Origin: UBA1259 sp964453915
GTDB lineage: Bacteria > Bacillota > Clostridia > Christensenellales > Borkfalkiaceae
Direction: 5' to 3'
NCBI GenBank assembly: GCA_964453915.1
Contig: CAYVPW010000002.1
Coordinates: forward strand, 13,633 to 77,632
Length of the DNA stretch: 64,000 bases
Both the position numbers and the translations under genes were made by a program. Of the stretch, positions 54,114-62,393 are shown one piece after another. Numbering within the stretch: position 1 is the stretch's first letter; every line of letters begins with the position of its first letter. The notes under the pieces were generated by a model. That model was not told the DNA's origin and did not search any database. It worked only from the letters and a program-made list of their open reading frames with translations.

Positions 54114-54656
54114 ATGGATTATTCTTTTAATATGTTTTCTGAATCGGCAAAACAGAATATTTGCCAAGCAATAAAAAAATATAATAAATTAAATAAAAGA
54201 CCTATAATAGTTTGTATCGGCAGCGATTTGGTTCTTGGGGATAGTTTAGGCCCACTAGTTGGAACAATGCTTAAAAAAATGAATTTAGAAACCTATATAT
54301 ATGGAACGCTTAACCACCCAATTACAGCAAAAGAGGTTGAATACGTAAAAAAGCACGTAAAAATTATGCATCCATCTTCTATGATAATTGCAATAGATGC
54401 TGCTGTTGGCGCAGAGGAAGATGTGGGAATATTGCGCTTTTTAGATAAAGGGCTAAAGCCAGGGCTTGGCGTCAATAAAAATCTTTGCGCCATAGGCGAT
54501 GCAAGTATTATAGGAGTAGTAGCGCAAAAATCAGAACAAAATTACAGCCTCTATAACCTTACAAGGTTAAACTTTATATATAAAATGGCAGAAGTAATAT
54601 CCGACGGTATAGGGGAATATCTTTTAGAATTCAATAAAAAGCAAACCGCAATTTAA
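54114..54656 (+). CDS. yyaC: Spore protease-like protein YyaC (DUF1256)
   Basis: 180 residues of the YyaC/DUF1256 family, related to germination protease GPR: VCIGSDLVLGDSLGPLVGTMLK and IAIDAAVGAEEDVGILRF. It is a marker of endospore formers. In Bacillus subtilis yyaC lies near soj-spo0J beside the origin, matching this location. RBS AAGGGAG. Codon use is more AT-rich than the flanking genes. Confidence 0.92.
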   Translation: MDYSFNMFSESAKQNICQAIKKYNKLNKRPIIVCIGSDLVLGDSLGPLVGTMLKKMNLETYIYGTLNHPITAKEVEYVKKHVKIMHPSSMIIAIDAAVGAEEDVGILRFLDKGLKPGLGVNKNLCAIGDASIIGVVAQKSEQNYSLYNLTRLNFIYKMAEVISDGIGEYLLEFNKKQTAI

Positions 54657-54762
54657 AAACATACAATCAACAGATAATCATTGCAAATTTAAACACTAGA
54701 AAAAACAACTAAAAAACCCGTTGCCAGAACAAAATACCACTATACGTTTAATTATAAGATAA

Positions 54763-54788
54763 AACCACCGTTAAAATAAGCGGTGGTT
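54763..54788. terminator. Terminator between yyaC and LOG-family gene
   Basis: Stem AACCACCG/CGGTGGTT with a 10-base loop; T-rich sequence follows on the minus strand, so it mainly serves the leftward gene. Confidence 0.6.
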
Positions 54789-54837
54789 AAACTTTTAATA
54801 AACTTTTAACAAGAAAATAAAATTATACAATTTACTT

Positions 54838-55425
54838 TTACTTTGCGTCGACGTCTTTATAATCATACAATCCTTTTGCCTTATAATCGTAGTTCTCTAT
54901 ATATTCAAAAACTTTATCTATATCATTAGTGTAAAAATATAAATTCATTGTTTCTTTTTTCATAAAATTTCCGTCTACAGCATTTTGCATAAGTTTTTCC
55001 AAAGGCTTGTAGTACCCGTTAACGTCAAAAACAACTATCGGTTTATTGTGTCTGCCTAATTGTTTCAACGTTAAAATTTCAAAAAACTCATCAAAAGTTC
55101 CTATTCCGCCCGGCGCAACTATAAAAGCATCTGAAGAATCTTCTAAAAGTTTTTTTCGTTGACGCATTGTGTCAGTATAAATCAATTCCGAGCAGTTTTC
55201 AAAAAGAACACCGTCCGCATCGAAAAACTTAGGCGATATGCCCAACACTTTTTTAGCTCCGCCACGAATTGCACCACGAGCCGCAGCGCCCATTGCGCCG
55301 TTTTTTCCGCCACCAAAAACTAGTCCGTGCCCTTTTTTTGCAAGGATTTCTCCTAATAACTCTATTTGTTCCACGTAGCTTTTATCAATAGATATGCTAG
55401 ACGCACCGTAAACGCAAATATTCAT
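54838..55425 (-). CDS. LOG-family protein (cytokinin-type phosphoribohydrolase)
   Basis: 195 residues of the TIGR00730 / LOG Rossmann family: GLVFGGGKNGAMGAAARG and the signature PGGIGTFDEFFEILT. Family members release bases from nucleotide 5'-monophosphates. The physiological substrate in bacteria is uncertain. RBS CGGAGG. Confidence 0.9.
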   Translation of the reverse strand: MNICVYGASSISIDKSYVEQIELLGEILAKKGHGLVFGGGKNGAMGAAARGAIRGGAKKVLGISPKFFDADGVLFENCSELIYTDTMRQRKKLLEDSSDAFIVAPGGIGTFDEFFEILTLKQLGRHNKPIVVFDVNGYYKPLEKLMQNAVDGNFMKKETMNLYFYTNDIDKVFEYIENYDYKAKGLYDYKDVDAK

Positions 55426-55520
55426 AAAACGAACCTCCGTATAATAATGCTTAAACTAATATTTTTTTAAAATTGCTTTTCGCTAGGTATAATATGCGCA
55501 ATAACAAGCAAAAGTTTCAA

Positions 55521-55557
55521 AAAAAGCGAAAACCAAAACGGTTTTCGCATTTTTTTA
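55521..55557 (-). terminator. Terminator of serS
   Basis: Stem GCGAAAACC/GGTTTTCGC followed on the minus strand by a run of seven T. Confidence 0.88.
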
Positions 55558-56835
55558 TTTTATAACCTTTTGTCCGCCCATAAACGGTTGTAAAACTTCG
55601 GGAATATTAACCGACCCGTCCGCATTTTGATTTTGTTCAATCAAAGCAGGGAACACACGACTGGTTGCCAAGCCCGAACCGTTAAGAGTATGCACGAATG
55701 CAGGTTTGCCCGTTTTACTATCACGATATTTAGTATTGTTTCTTCTTGCCTGATAATCGTTTGCGTTAGACACGGAACTTACTTCTTTATAAATGCCCAT
55801 ACTGGGTATCCAAATCTCTATATCGTAAGTTCTAGCCATAGAAGCAGAACAATCACCTGCGGCAAGTTTGCTTATTCTATAATGCAACCCGAGCTTTTCC
55901 ACCAAAGAAGCGGCTTTATTAACCAACTCTTCAAATGCTTCTTTAGAGTGTTCGGGGTGCGCATATTGAACCATTTCCACCTTGTTGAATTGATGGCCTC
56001 TAATCATTCCTCGCTCTTCCGCTCTATAAGAGCCCGCTTCTTTACGATAGCAGGGAGTATACGCAAAGAATTTCATCGGAAGTTTTGCTTCGTCTATAAT
56101 TTCACCCGCATACATATTTACCAAAGCGGTTTCCGCAGTAGGCAACATAAAGCGGTTCTTTTTTCTGTCTTCATCGCAATCAAGCCAATAAACTTCGTCC
56201 GCAAACTTAGGGAATTGACCGGCACCAAAACCGCAATTATAACCGAGTTGATGGGGTGGAAGAATAAATTCATATCCGTCCTTTAAGTGTTCGCTGATAA
56301 AAAAGTTCAAAAGCGCCCATTCCAACCTTGCACCGTCTCCACGATATAGCCAGTATCCGCCACCGGAAAGTTTAGTTCCGCGATTATAATCGATAATGCC
56401 TAGTTTGGTGCAAAGGTCTACGTGGTTTTTCGCTTCAAAATCAAACTGCGGTTTAGTTCCTCCAACCTTAATTACTTGATTGTTCTCTTTTTCTCCGCCG
56501 AGCAAATCCTCGTCCGGAATATTAGGCATCGCCGAAAGAATATCAAAAACCTGTTTCTCTAAATCGGCGGTAATTTTATCACATTCCGCAATCTTTTCCC
56601 CTAAAGCACGCATATCGGCAAAAATACCGTCAACCGGCTTTCCTTCTTTTTTAAGTTTAGGAATTTCTGCGGAAACTTTATTTCTCTCCGCCTTTAAGCT
56701 TTCTGCACGGGTTAAACTTTCTTTTCTCTTTTCGTCAAGAGCAAGCACGGTATCAAAATCCGCATCAAAGCCCTTTCTTGCCAAAAGTTCTTTAACCTTT
56801 TCTTTTTCGTTTTGAATTCTTTTTAAGTCTAACAT
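55555..56835 (-). CDS. serS: Seryl-tRNA synthetase
   Basis: 426 residues from the ATG at 56835 (RBS GGAGATG); longer in-frame starts lie in the promoter. N-terminal long coiled-coil arm (about 1-110) for tRNA-Ser, class II motif 2 FRKEAGSYRAEERGMIR, motif 3 GSGLATSRVFPALIEQ. Confidence 0.96.
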   Translation of the reverse strand: MLDLKRIQNEKEKVKELLARKGFDADFDTVLALDEKRKESLTRAESLKAERNKVSAEIPKLKKEGKPVDGIFADMRALGEKIAECDKITADLEKQVFDILSAMPNIPDEDLLGGEKENNQVIKVGGTKPQFDFEAKNHVDLCTKLGIIDYNRGTKLSGGGYWLYRGDGARLEWALLNFFISEHLKDGYEFILPPHQLGYNCGFGAGQFPKFADEVYWLDCDEDRKKNRFMLPTAETALVNMYAGEIIDEAKLPMKFFAYTPCYRKEAGSYRAEERGMIRGHQFNKVEMVQYAHPEHSKEAFEELVNKAASLVEKLGLHYRISKLAAGDCSASMARTYDIEIWIPSMGIYKEVSSVSNANDYQARRNNTKYRDSKTGKPAFVHTLNGSGLATSRVFPALIEQNQNADGSVNIPEVLQPFMGGQKVIK

Positions 56836-56863
56836 TTTGCATCTCCGAATATTTTTCAATAAC

Positions 56864-56892
56864 ATTATAACTTTTTTTGCGTTAAAAATCAA
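56864..56892 (-). promoter_or_regulatory. Promoter of serS
   Basis: Minus strand TTGATT (56887-56892), 17-base spacer, TATAAT (56864-56869); short leader, no T-box. Confidence 0.72.
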
Positions 56893-56970
56893 CGATATTT
56901 CCAATATTTGATTTTTATTTTAGCAATAATGAAAATTTTTAACTTGTGTGATAATTTTTTTCTCCAACCC

Positions 56971-56999
56971 TTGCCAAACGTGATAAAATTTGATAAAAT
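56971..56999 (+). promoter_or_regulatory. Promoter of the DeoR-family gene
   Basis: TTGCCA (56971-56976), 17-base spacer, TAAAAT (56994-56999). Confidence 0.6.
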
Positions 57000-57047
57000 A
57001 TAAAAGTAAAAAAGCAAAAATCCTACTTTTTTTCGAGGTGAATGATT

Positions 57048-57806
57048 ATGAAAGAAAGATTGCAAACCTTAAAAGAATTTATCGATAGGTACGGAAAGGT
57101 TTCTTTTCACGAAGTTGAGGACGCTTTTCCCGAAGTTTCTTCCATGACGCTAAGAAGGGACTTGCAGAGATTAGAAGAACTGAACGCAGTAATAAGAATA
57201 TCCGGCGGTGCGATTTCCGTTGACAGCGTGTTAAAGGCAAAAGACGCGGATTTTGCTGAAAGAATAAACTATAATACCGCAGAAAAACTTGAAATTGCGG
57301 AAAAAGCGATAGAACTGGTAGAACCCAAAAGTTGTATTTTTATAGATAGCGGTTCAACAACCACTTATTTTGCAAGGGCTTTGCCGGACGATAATTATTA
57401 CATTATAACAAACGCACTAAACATTACGGAAACGGTTTTAAGAAAAAACAAACCCACTGTGACTCTTTTGGGCGGAGACGTAAAAAAGAACAACTTTATT
57501 ACCGTTGGCAGATCTTGTGCGGATTTTTTACAAACCTTAAACATTCAAACTGCGGTTATGACGGCAACGGGATTTATTAAAAATTCCGGAAGTTTTACAT
57601 GCGGAAGTCAATCCGAAGCGGAGGTAAAACGCCAAGCAATAAAAAGGGCAAACCACGTTATAATGCTTTTGGACAGTTCTAAGGTAAACAAAAACACTCC
57701 TTACACGTTTGCTTCTTTAGACGACGTAAACTGTATGGTTGTAGATAAAAATTTCGATAAAGAGTTAAAAACCGCAATCGAACAATCCGGAATAAAGGTT
57801 TATTAA
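57048..57806 (+). CDS. DeoR/GlpR-family transcriptional regulator
   Basis: 252 residues from the ATG at 57048; another ATG at 57042 is too close to the GAGGTG RBS. N-terminal winged helix (VSFHEVEDAFPEVSSMTLRRDL) and C-terminal sugar-phosphate-binding DeoRC domain (IFIDSGSTTTYFARAL; LLGGDVKKNN). Such repressors respond to sugar phosphates, but no sugar genes are nearby, so the target is not in view. Confidence 0.9.
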   Translation: MKERLQTLKEFIDRYGKVSFHEVEDAFPEVSSMTLRRDLQRLEELNAVIRISGGAISVDSVLKAKDADFAERINYNTAEKLEIAEKAIELVEPKSCIFIDSGSTTTYFARALPDDNYYIITNALNITETVLRKNKPTVTLLGGDVKKNNFITVGRSCADFLQTLNIQTAVMTATGFIKNSGSFTCGSQSEAEVKRQAIKRANHVIMLLDSSKVNKNTPYTFASLDDVNCMVVDKNFDKELKTAIEQSGIKVY

Positions 57807-57827
57807 ACTATTTCTCTTTTGTTTTAC

Positions 57828-57856
57828 TTGCAAATATGCGTCAAGAATGTTATTAT
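57828..57856 (+). promoter_or_regulatory. Promoter of cysE-cysS
   Basis: TTGCAA (57828-57833), 17-base spacer, TATTAT (57851-57856); start near 57863. Confidence 0.55.
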
Positions 57857-57925
57857 ACAAGCAAGTAAAATTTGTACTGTTTGCAACGCTTTGCGTTGAA
57901 ATTACGCTATTTATCGGTGAACAAT

Positions 57926-58558
57926 ATGTTTAAAAGACTTCGCGCGGATATTCGCGCCGCAAAATTAAACGACCCCGCTGCCAGAAACAAGTTTGAAATT
58001 TGGCTTACTTATTCGGGGGTAAAGGCTCTTTCTTGGCACAGATGGGCTAATTTTTTATATAGAATAAAATTAAAGCTTTTGGCTAGGATTACAAGCCAGT
58101 TCGCCAAGTGGCTAACGGGAATAGAAATTCACCCTGCCGCAAAAATAGCGGGCGGCGTTTTTATAGACCACGGCACGGGCGTAGTTATAGGTGAAACTGC
58201 GGAAATTGAAGAAGGCGTGGTGATATATCAAGGCGTGACTTTGGGCGGAACCGGTAAAGAAAAAGGCAAACGCCACCCCACGATTAAACGCGGCGCAACG
58301 ATAAGCGCAGGCGCAAAGGTTCTTGGCGGTTTTCCCGTAGGCGAATATGCAAAGATAGGTGCGGGTGCGGTAGTTCTTAAAGAAGTGCCTCCACACGCAA
58401 CGGTAGTGGGCGTTCCCGGCAGAGTTGTTAGAATAAACGGAGAAAAGGTTTCCGATTTAGAGCAAGAAAAGGGCGACCCGTTGCAAGAAGAAATTTGCAA
58501 TTTAAGAGAAAAACTCTTTTTGTTAGAAGAAGAAATTGAAAAGTTAAAGAAAAGGTAA
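57926..58558 (+). CDS. cysE: Serine O-acetyltransferase
   Basis: 210 residues from MFKRLRADIRAAKLNDPAAR, the start that matches the family; a TTG at 57872 is in frame but adds non-conserved residues. Left-handed beta-helix hexapeptide repeats (IEIHPAAKIAGGVFIDHGTG, VVIYQGVTLGGTG, HPTIKRGATISAGAKVLGG). Catalyses the first step of cysteine synthesis. Directly followed by cysS, the usual arrangement. Confidence 0.95.
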   Translation: MFKRLRADIRAAKLNDPAARNKFEIWLTYSGVKALSWHRWANFLYRIKLKLLARITSQFAKWLTGIEIHPAAKIAGGVFIDHGTGVVIGETAEIEEGVVIYQGVTLGGTGKEKGKRHPTIKRGATISAGAKVLGGFPVGEYAKIGAGAVVLKEVPPHATVVGVPGRVVRINGEKVSDLEQEKGDPLQEEICNLREKLFLLEEEIEKLKKR

Positions 58559-58561
58559 TTT

Positions 58562-59959
58562 ATGAAAATATACAACACGCTTTCCGGCAGTAAAGAAGAA
58601 TTTAACCCGTTAACCAGCGGCGAAGTAAAGATGTATGCCTGCGGTATCACCGTTTCGGGTGAAGCGCATATAGGGCACGCTTATCAAGCGCTTATTTACG
58701 ATATTATGAGAAAATATTTCGTAAAAAAAGGGTACAAAGTCACTTACGCCAGAAATTACACGGACGTAGACGACAAAATAATAATAAAATCTAAAGAAAC
58801 GGGAATTCCTGCGGACGTTTATGCAAAAAATATGATTTGCAATATAGACGAGCAAATGAAACGCTTAAACGTAGGCGATCCGGATATTTGGCTAAAAGCA
58901 ACCGAATGTATAGACGATATTATCGCTTTTGTTAAAGGTCTTATAGATAAAGGGCACGCTTATTCCACGGATAAGGGAGACGTTTATTTTTCCGTAGAAA
59001 GTTTTCCTTCTTACGGCAAATTGTCAAACAGAAATTTAGAAGACGCAATGAACGGCGTAAGAATTGATAACGACGAACAAAAAAAGAACCCGCTAGACTT
59101 CGCCTTGTGGAAATCCGCGAAGGAAGGAGAGCCTTATTGGGAATCTCCTTGGGGAAAAGGTCGCCCCGGTTGGCACATAGAGTGTTCTACTATGAATCAA
59201 AAAGCGTTCGGCGACCAAATTGATATTCACGGCGGCGGAAGAGACTTGATTTTTCCGCACCACGAAAACGAAATCGCTCAAACGGAAGCACTCACGGGCA
59301 AACCGTTTGCAAAATATTGGATTCACAACGGGCTTATAAAGGTTAACGGTCAAAAAATGAGTAAATCCTTGGGCAACAGTTTGTTTTTAAAAGACCTTTT
59401 GGATAAATACTCTGCCGAAACGATAAAGTTTGCGCTTTTACAAACAAACTACCGCGGCGATATAAACGTCACCGACAATTTATTTCCTGATGCAGAAAAG
59501 CACTTGGTTGAATTTTATAAATTGTTTAAGCTTGCAACAGACAAAGGTATTGCCATAAAAGGCGAAAACGAAAAGATAGATTCAGAATTTGATGCTTGTA
59601 TGGATAACGACTTTAACACCGCGCTAGCGCTTTCTAATTTGTTTGTTTACTTTAAAAAAATCAAATCTAAAATAAATGCCGGAGATATAACGGCAGGGCA
59701 AGATTTAAATCAAATAAAGAAAACCTACTCTTTATTAGGGTTGTTCGTTTCCGCTTCGGAAGATTTCCTTTCTAAATACGGTAAAGAAGAAACGCTATCC
59801 GTTCCGGAAGAAATAATTGCTATGGCGGAAAAAATGCAACAGGCAAGAAGCGTAAAAGATTACGCGCTAGCCGACTCTTTAAGAAACGAAATAACCGAAA
59901 AGGGATACATTATAAAGATTTCTAAAGATGGTTATTCTATAGAAAAAAATAAGTCTTAA
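58562..59959 (+). CDS. cysS: Cysteinyl-tRNA synthetase
   Basis: 465 residues, class I. CGITVSGEAHIGHAY contains the zinc Cys and HIGH; zinc ligands in RPGWHIECSTM and HHENEIAQ; KMSKSLGNS is intact. The gap from cysE is 3 bases, so one transcript supplies cysteine and charges it. Confidence 0.97.
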   Translation: MKIYNTLSGSKEEFNPLTSGEVKMYACGITVSGEAHIGHAYQALIYDIMRKYFVKKGYKVTYARNYTDVDDKIIIKSKETGIPADVYAKNMICNIDEQMKRLNVGDPDIWLKATECIDDIIAFVKGLIDKGHAYSTDKGDVYFSVESFPSYGKLSNRNLEDAMNGVRIDNDEQKKNPLDFALWKSAKEGEPYWESPWGKGRPGWHIECSTMNQKAFGDQIDIHGGGRDLIFPHHENEIAQTEALTGKPFAKYWIHNGLIKVNGQKMSKSLGNSLFLKDLLDKYSAETIKFALLQTNYRGDINVTDNLFPDAEKHLVEFYKLFKLATDKGIAIKGENEKIDSEFDACMDNDFNTALALSNLFVYFKKIKSKINAGDITAGQDLNQIKKTYSLLGLFVSASEDFLSKYGKEETLSVPEEIIAMAEKMQQARSVKDYALADSLRNEITEKGYIIKISKDGYSIEKNKS

Positions 59960-59983
59960 CTTTTTATTTTAAGGTGCAAAAAA

Positions 59984-61801
59984 ATGATTACTTCTAAAGA
60001 ATTAAGAGAAAAATGGATTAAATTTTACGAAAGCCGCGGGCACGTTAACATCGGCGCAGTTTCTTTGATAGGGGACGGCACTACTGGCGTTATGTTCAAC
60101 GTTGCGGGAATGCAACCGCTTATGCCTTATCTTTTAGGCAAAAAACACCCTATGGGCACAAGGCTATGCAACGTTCAAGGTTGCGTTAGAACCGTAGATA
60201 TAGATTCCGTGGGCGACGCTACACACTTCACCTTTTTTGAAATGATGGGCAACTGGAGTTTGGGCGATTACTTTAAAAAAGAAAAAACCAAATGGACTTT
60301 TGAACTTTTAACCCAAGTTTTCGGTTTTGATAAAGATAAAATATGCTCTACCGTTTTTGAAGGAAACGAAAGCGTTCCGAAAGACGAAGAAACCGCCTCT
60401 TTATTAATGGAATTAGGCATAAAGAAAGAAAACATTTTTTACCTAGACAAGTCTAACAACTGGTGGGAATTAGAAGGCACGGTAGGTACTCCTTGCGGTC
60501 CCGATAACGAATGGTTTTATCCTAGAGAAGACGGTCCGGATTCTAAAGACTTTTTAACCTCTAACCGCTACGTTGAAATCGGCAACGACGTTTATATGCA
60601 ATATAAAAAGCAAGAAGGCGGAAAGTATACCGAACTCGAAAACAAAAACGTAGACACCGGTTTCGGTTTAGATAGATTGTTGTTATTTTTGAATAATTTA
60701 GACGACGGATATAAAACCGACTTGTTTATCGATTCCGTAAATTACTTAGAAAAAGTTTCCGGTTTAAGTTATGATAAAGATGAAAAAGCAAGAAAGGCAA
60801 TCAGAATCATAGCCGACCATACCAGAACTTCCGTAATGTTAATAGGCGATAAAAACGGAATATTGCCCTCTAACACGGGTGCGGGATATATTTTAAGAAG
60901 ACTTTTACGCCGCGCTATAAGATACTGTATGGCTCTTGAAATAGACCCCAAAAACATTTGCGACGTAGCAAAAATCTTTATAGAAAAGATATATAACGAT
61001 GCGTATCCGCTACTTGTAGAAAAAGAAGAGTATATCCTTTCGGAAATAGAAAAAGAAACTAAAAAATTCCAATCTACGCTGGCACAAGGAATGAAAGAAT
61101 TCGACAAGTGCATTATAGGAATGGAAAGAAAAAATGCTTTTATGAGCCAAAAGGACCCTGCATACATTCCTGAAAAAGAAATTACCGGAAAGCAAGCGTT
61201 TAGACTGTACGATACGTTCGGTTTCCCGCTAGAACTCACGATAGAACTTGCCGAAGAAAAAGGTTTAACCGTTGACCAAAACGGATTTAACGAAGCGTTT
61301 AAGGCTCACCAAGAGCTTTCTAAAGCGCAAGCACAAGCCGCAAAGGGCGGACTTACCGAAAGAACGGAAACAACAACAAAATATCACACGGCAACGCACA
61401 TAATGCTTGCAGGTTTAAGAAAAATGTTCGGTACGCAAACGGAGCAAAAGGGTTCTAACATAACGGAAGAACGCTTGCGTTTTGACTTTAACTGCGACCA
61501 TAAACTTTCTGAAGAAGAACTTAAAACCCTAGAAAATTTTGTAAACGACGTAATAGCAAAAAAGATAGACGTTGTAAGAACGGAAATTCCTTACAATAAA
61601 GCAATAGCGGAAGGAGCTTATGGCGTATTTAATCCCGATTCCGAAGACCAAATCGTTTCTATCTATACGATAGAGGGGGTTGATAAACAAATTTGCGGCG
61701 GACCACACGTAAACAATACGGGTGATTTAGGAACTTTTGTAATAAAGAAAGAAGAAAGTTCTTCTAGCGGAGTAAGAAGAATAAAAGCAATATTAAAATA
61801 A
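59984..61801 (+). CDS. alaS: Short alanyl-tRNA synthetase lacking the C-Ala domain
   Basis: 605 residues against about 870 normally. The class II catalytic domain (FNVAGMQPLMPYLLGKKHP; GNWSLGDYFKKEKT), tRNA-recognition helices and editing domain are present; editing-site ligands are HTATH (YHTATHIMLAGL) and CGGPH. The protein stops right after the editing domain (SSSGVRRIKAILK), without the DHHA1/C-Ala oligomerisation region. A terminator follows in 10 bases, so the length is genuine and not a window or frameshift effect. The SLIGDGTTGVMFN sequence replaces the more usual SLIPxxDxTLLFTN. Confidence 0.92.
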   Translation: MITSKELREKWIKFYESRGHVNIGAVSLIGDGTTGVMFNVAGMQPLMPYLLGKKHPMGTRLCNVQGCVRTVDIDSVGDATHFTFFEMMGNWSLGDYFKKEKTKWTFELLTQVFGFDKDKICSTVFEGNESVPKDEETASLLMELGIKKENIFYLDKSNNWWELEGTVGTPCGPDNEWFYPREDGPDSKDFLTSNRYVEIGNDVYMQYKKQEGGKYTELENKNVDTGFGLDRLLLFLNNLDDGYKTDLFIDSVNYLEKVSGLSYDKDEKARKAIRIIADHTRTSVMLIGDKNGILPSNTGAGYILRRLLRRAIRYCMALEIDPKNICDVAKIFIEKIYNDAYPLLVEKEEYILSEIEKETKKFQSTLAQGMKEFDKCIIGMERKNAFMSQKDPAYIPEKEITGKQAFRLYDTFGFPLELTIELAEEKGLTVDQNGFNEAFKAHQELSKAQAQAAKGGLTERTETTTKYHTATHIMLAGLRKMFGTQTEQKGSNITEERLRFDFNCDHKLSEEELKTLENFVNDVIAKKIDVVRTEIPYNKAIAEGAYGVFNPDSEDQIVSIYTIEGVDKQICGGPHVNNTGDLGTFVIKKEESSSSGVRRIKAILK

Positions 61802-61809
61802 CTTGTATT

Positions 61810-61855
61810 AAAAAGTCGGCTTGTTAAGAATAAAATCTAAAAGCCGACTTTTTTT
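61810..61855 (+). terminator. Terminator of alaS
   Basis: Stem AAAAGTCGGCTT/AAGCCGACTTTT followed by TTTTTATCTT. Confidence 0.88.
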
Positions 61856-61875
61856 ATCTTATTTACTTTTATTGA

Positions 61876-61904
61876 TTGACAAATAAAAATTATTGTTATA
61901 AAAT
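61876..61904 (+). promoter_or_regulatory. Promoter of the tRNA-Arg pair
   Basis: TTGACA (61876-61881), 17-base spacer, TAAAAT (61899-61904). Confidence 0.75.
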
Positions 61905-61923
61905 GTAAAGGCTTTATAAGCAC

Positions 61924-62003
61924 GCACCTTTAGCTCAACTGGATAGAGCGTTGGTCTACGGAGCAGGTGGTCGTGGGTTTGTGCATTCCCATCAAAAATG
62001 CAC
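61924..62003 (+). pseudogene. Degenerate tRNA-Arg(ACG)-like gene
   Basis: The 5' half is a good tRNA-Arg (GCACCTT, D arm GCTC...GAGC, loop CTACGGA with anticodon ACG), but the anticodon stem is broken (TTGGT against GCAGG), the T loop is enlarged (TTTGTGCATT) and the 3' acceptor strand mismatches. TGTGCATT/AATGCACA forms an unrelated hairpin across the T arm. It lies directly before an intact tRNA-Arg. Confidence 0.65.
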
Positions 62004-62031
62004 ATCGTTCAACTTAATATTACTGCAATAT

Positions 62032-62108
62032 GCACTCATAGCTCAATTGGATAGAGCGTTGCGCTACGGACGCAAAGGTTTGGGGTTCGAGTCCCTATGG
62101 GTGCACCA
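62032..62108 (+). tRNA. tRNA-Arg (ACG)
   Basis: 77 bases with encoded CCA: acceptor GCACTCA/TGGGTGC, anticodon stem TTGCG/CGCAA with loop CTACGGA (anticodon ACG), T arm with TTCGAGT. All stems pair. It is probably the integration target of the element carrying the integrase that follows. Confidence 0.93.
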
Positions 62109-62133
62109 CAAAAAGCCCGATATTTAGGGCATT

Positions 62134-62161
62134 TCAGCGATTTTGGTCGCTGATTTTTTTT
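62134..62161 (+). terminator. Terminator after tRNA-Arg
   Basis: Stem TCAGCGA/TCGCTGA with a 6-base loop and eight T. Confidence 0.9.
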
Positions 62162-62171
62162 GCAAATTTTT

Positions 62172-62233
62172 CGAACCCCACACCATACCTTTCTTGTAAA
62201 TATCATCAAAGGCTTGCAATTTTGTGGGGTTCG
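62172..62233. repeat. 11-bp inverted repeat downstream of tRNA-Arg
   Basis: CGAACCCCACA (62172-62182) and TGTGGGGTTCG (62223-62233) are perfect inverted copies. The GGGGTTCG core is also in the T arm of the adjacent tRNA-Arg, so these may be integrase arm or core sites. The remainder of 62234-62393 shows nothing further. Confidence 0.6.
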
Positions 62234-62393
62234 TTTTTTGTTTTTCAAAATGCAATGAATTTTTGCCTCAAAATGCCCAAAAATGCCGTTTTTCTAAGAT
62301 AAATCTAAGATGGAACTAAGATTTCGTGCAAATATCGCCTGATTTTTCCTAGTGTTTTGGGGTGTCGTTTAGTATCAAAAATATGCAAAAAAT

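Noticed and set aside
54838..55425. LOG-like protein as an anti-phage SLOG effector
   Set aside because: It carries the ordinary PGGxGTxxE catalytic signature of housekeeping LOG enzymes and has no effector or sensor partner nearby.
59984..61801. alaS truncated by frameshift
   Set aside because: All catalytic and editing motifs are complete, and a strong terminator follows 10 bases after the stop, with no C-Ala sequence downstream in any frame.
62036..62248. 70-residue minus-strand frame over tRNA-Arg
   Set aside because: It covers the tRNA and its terminator, and there is no RBS; a shadow frame.
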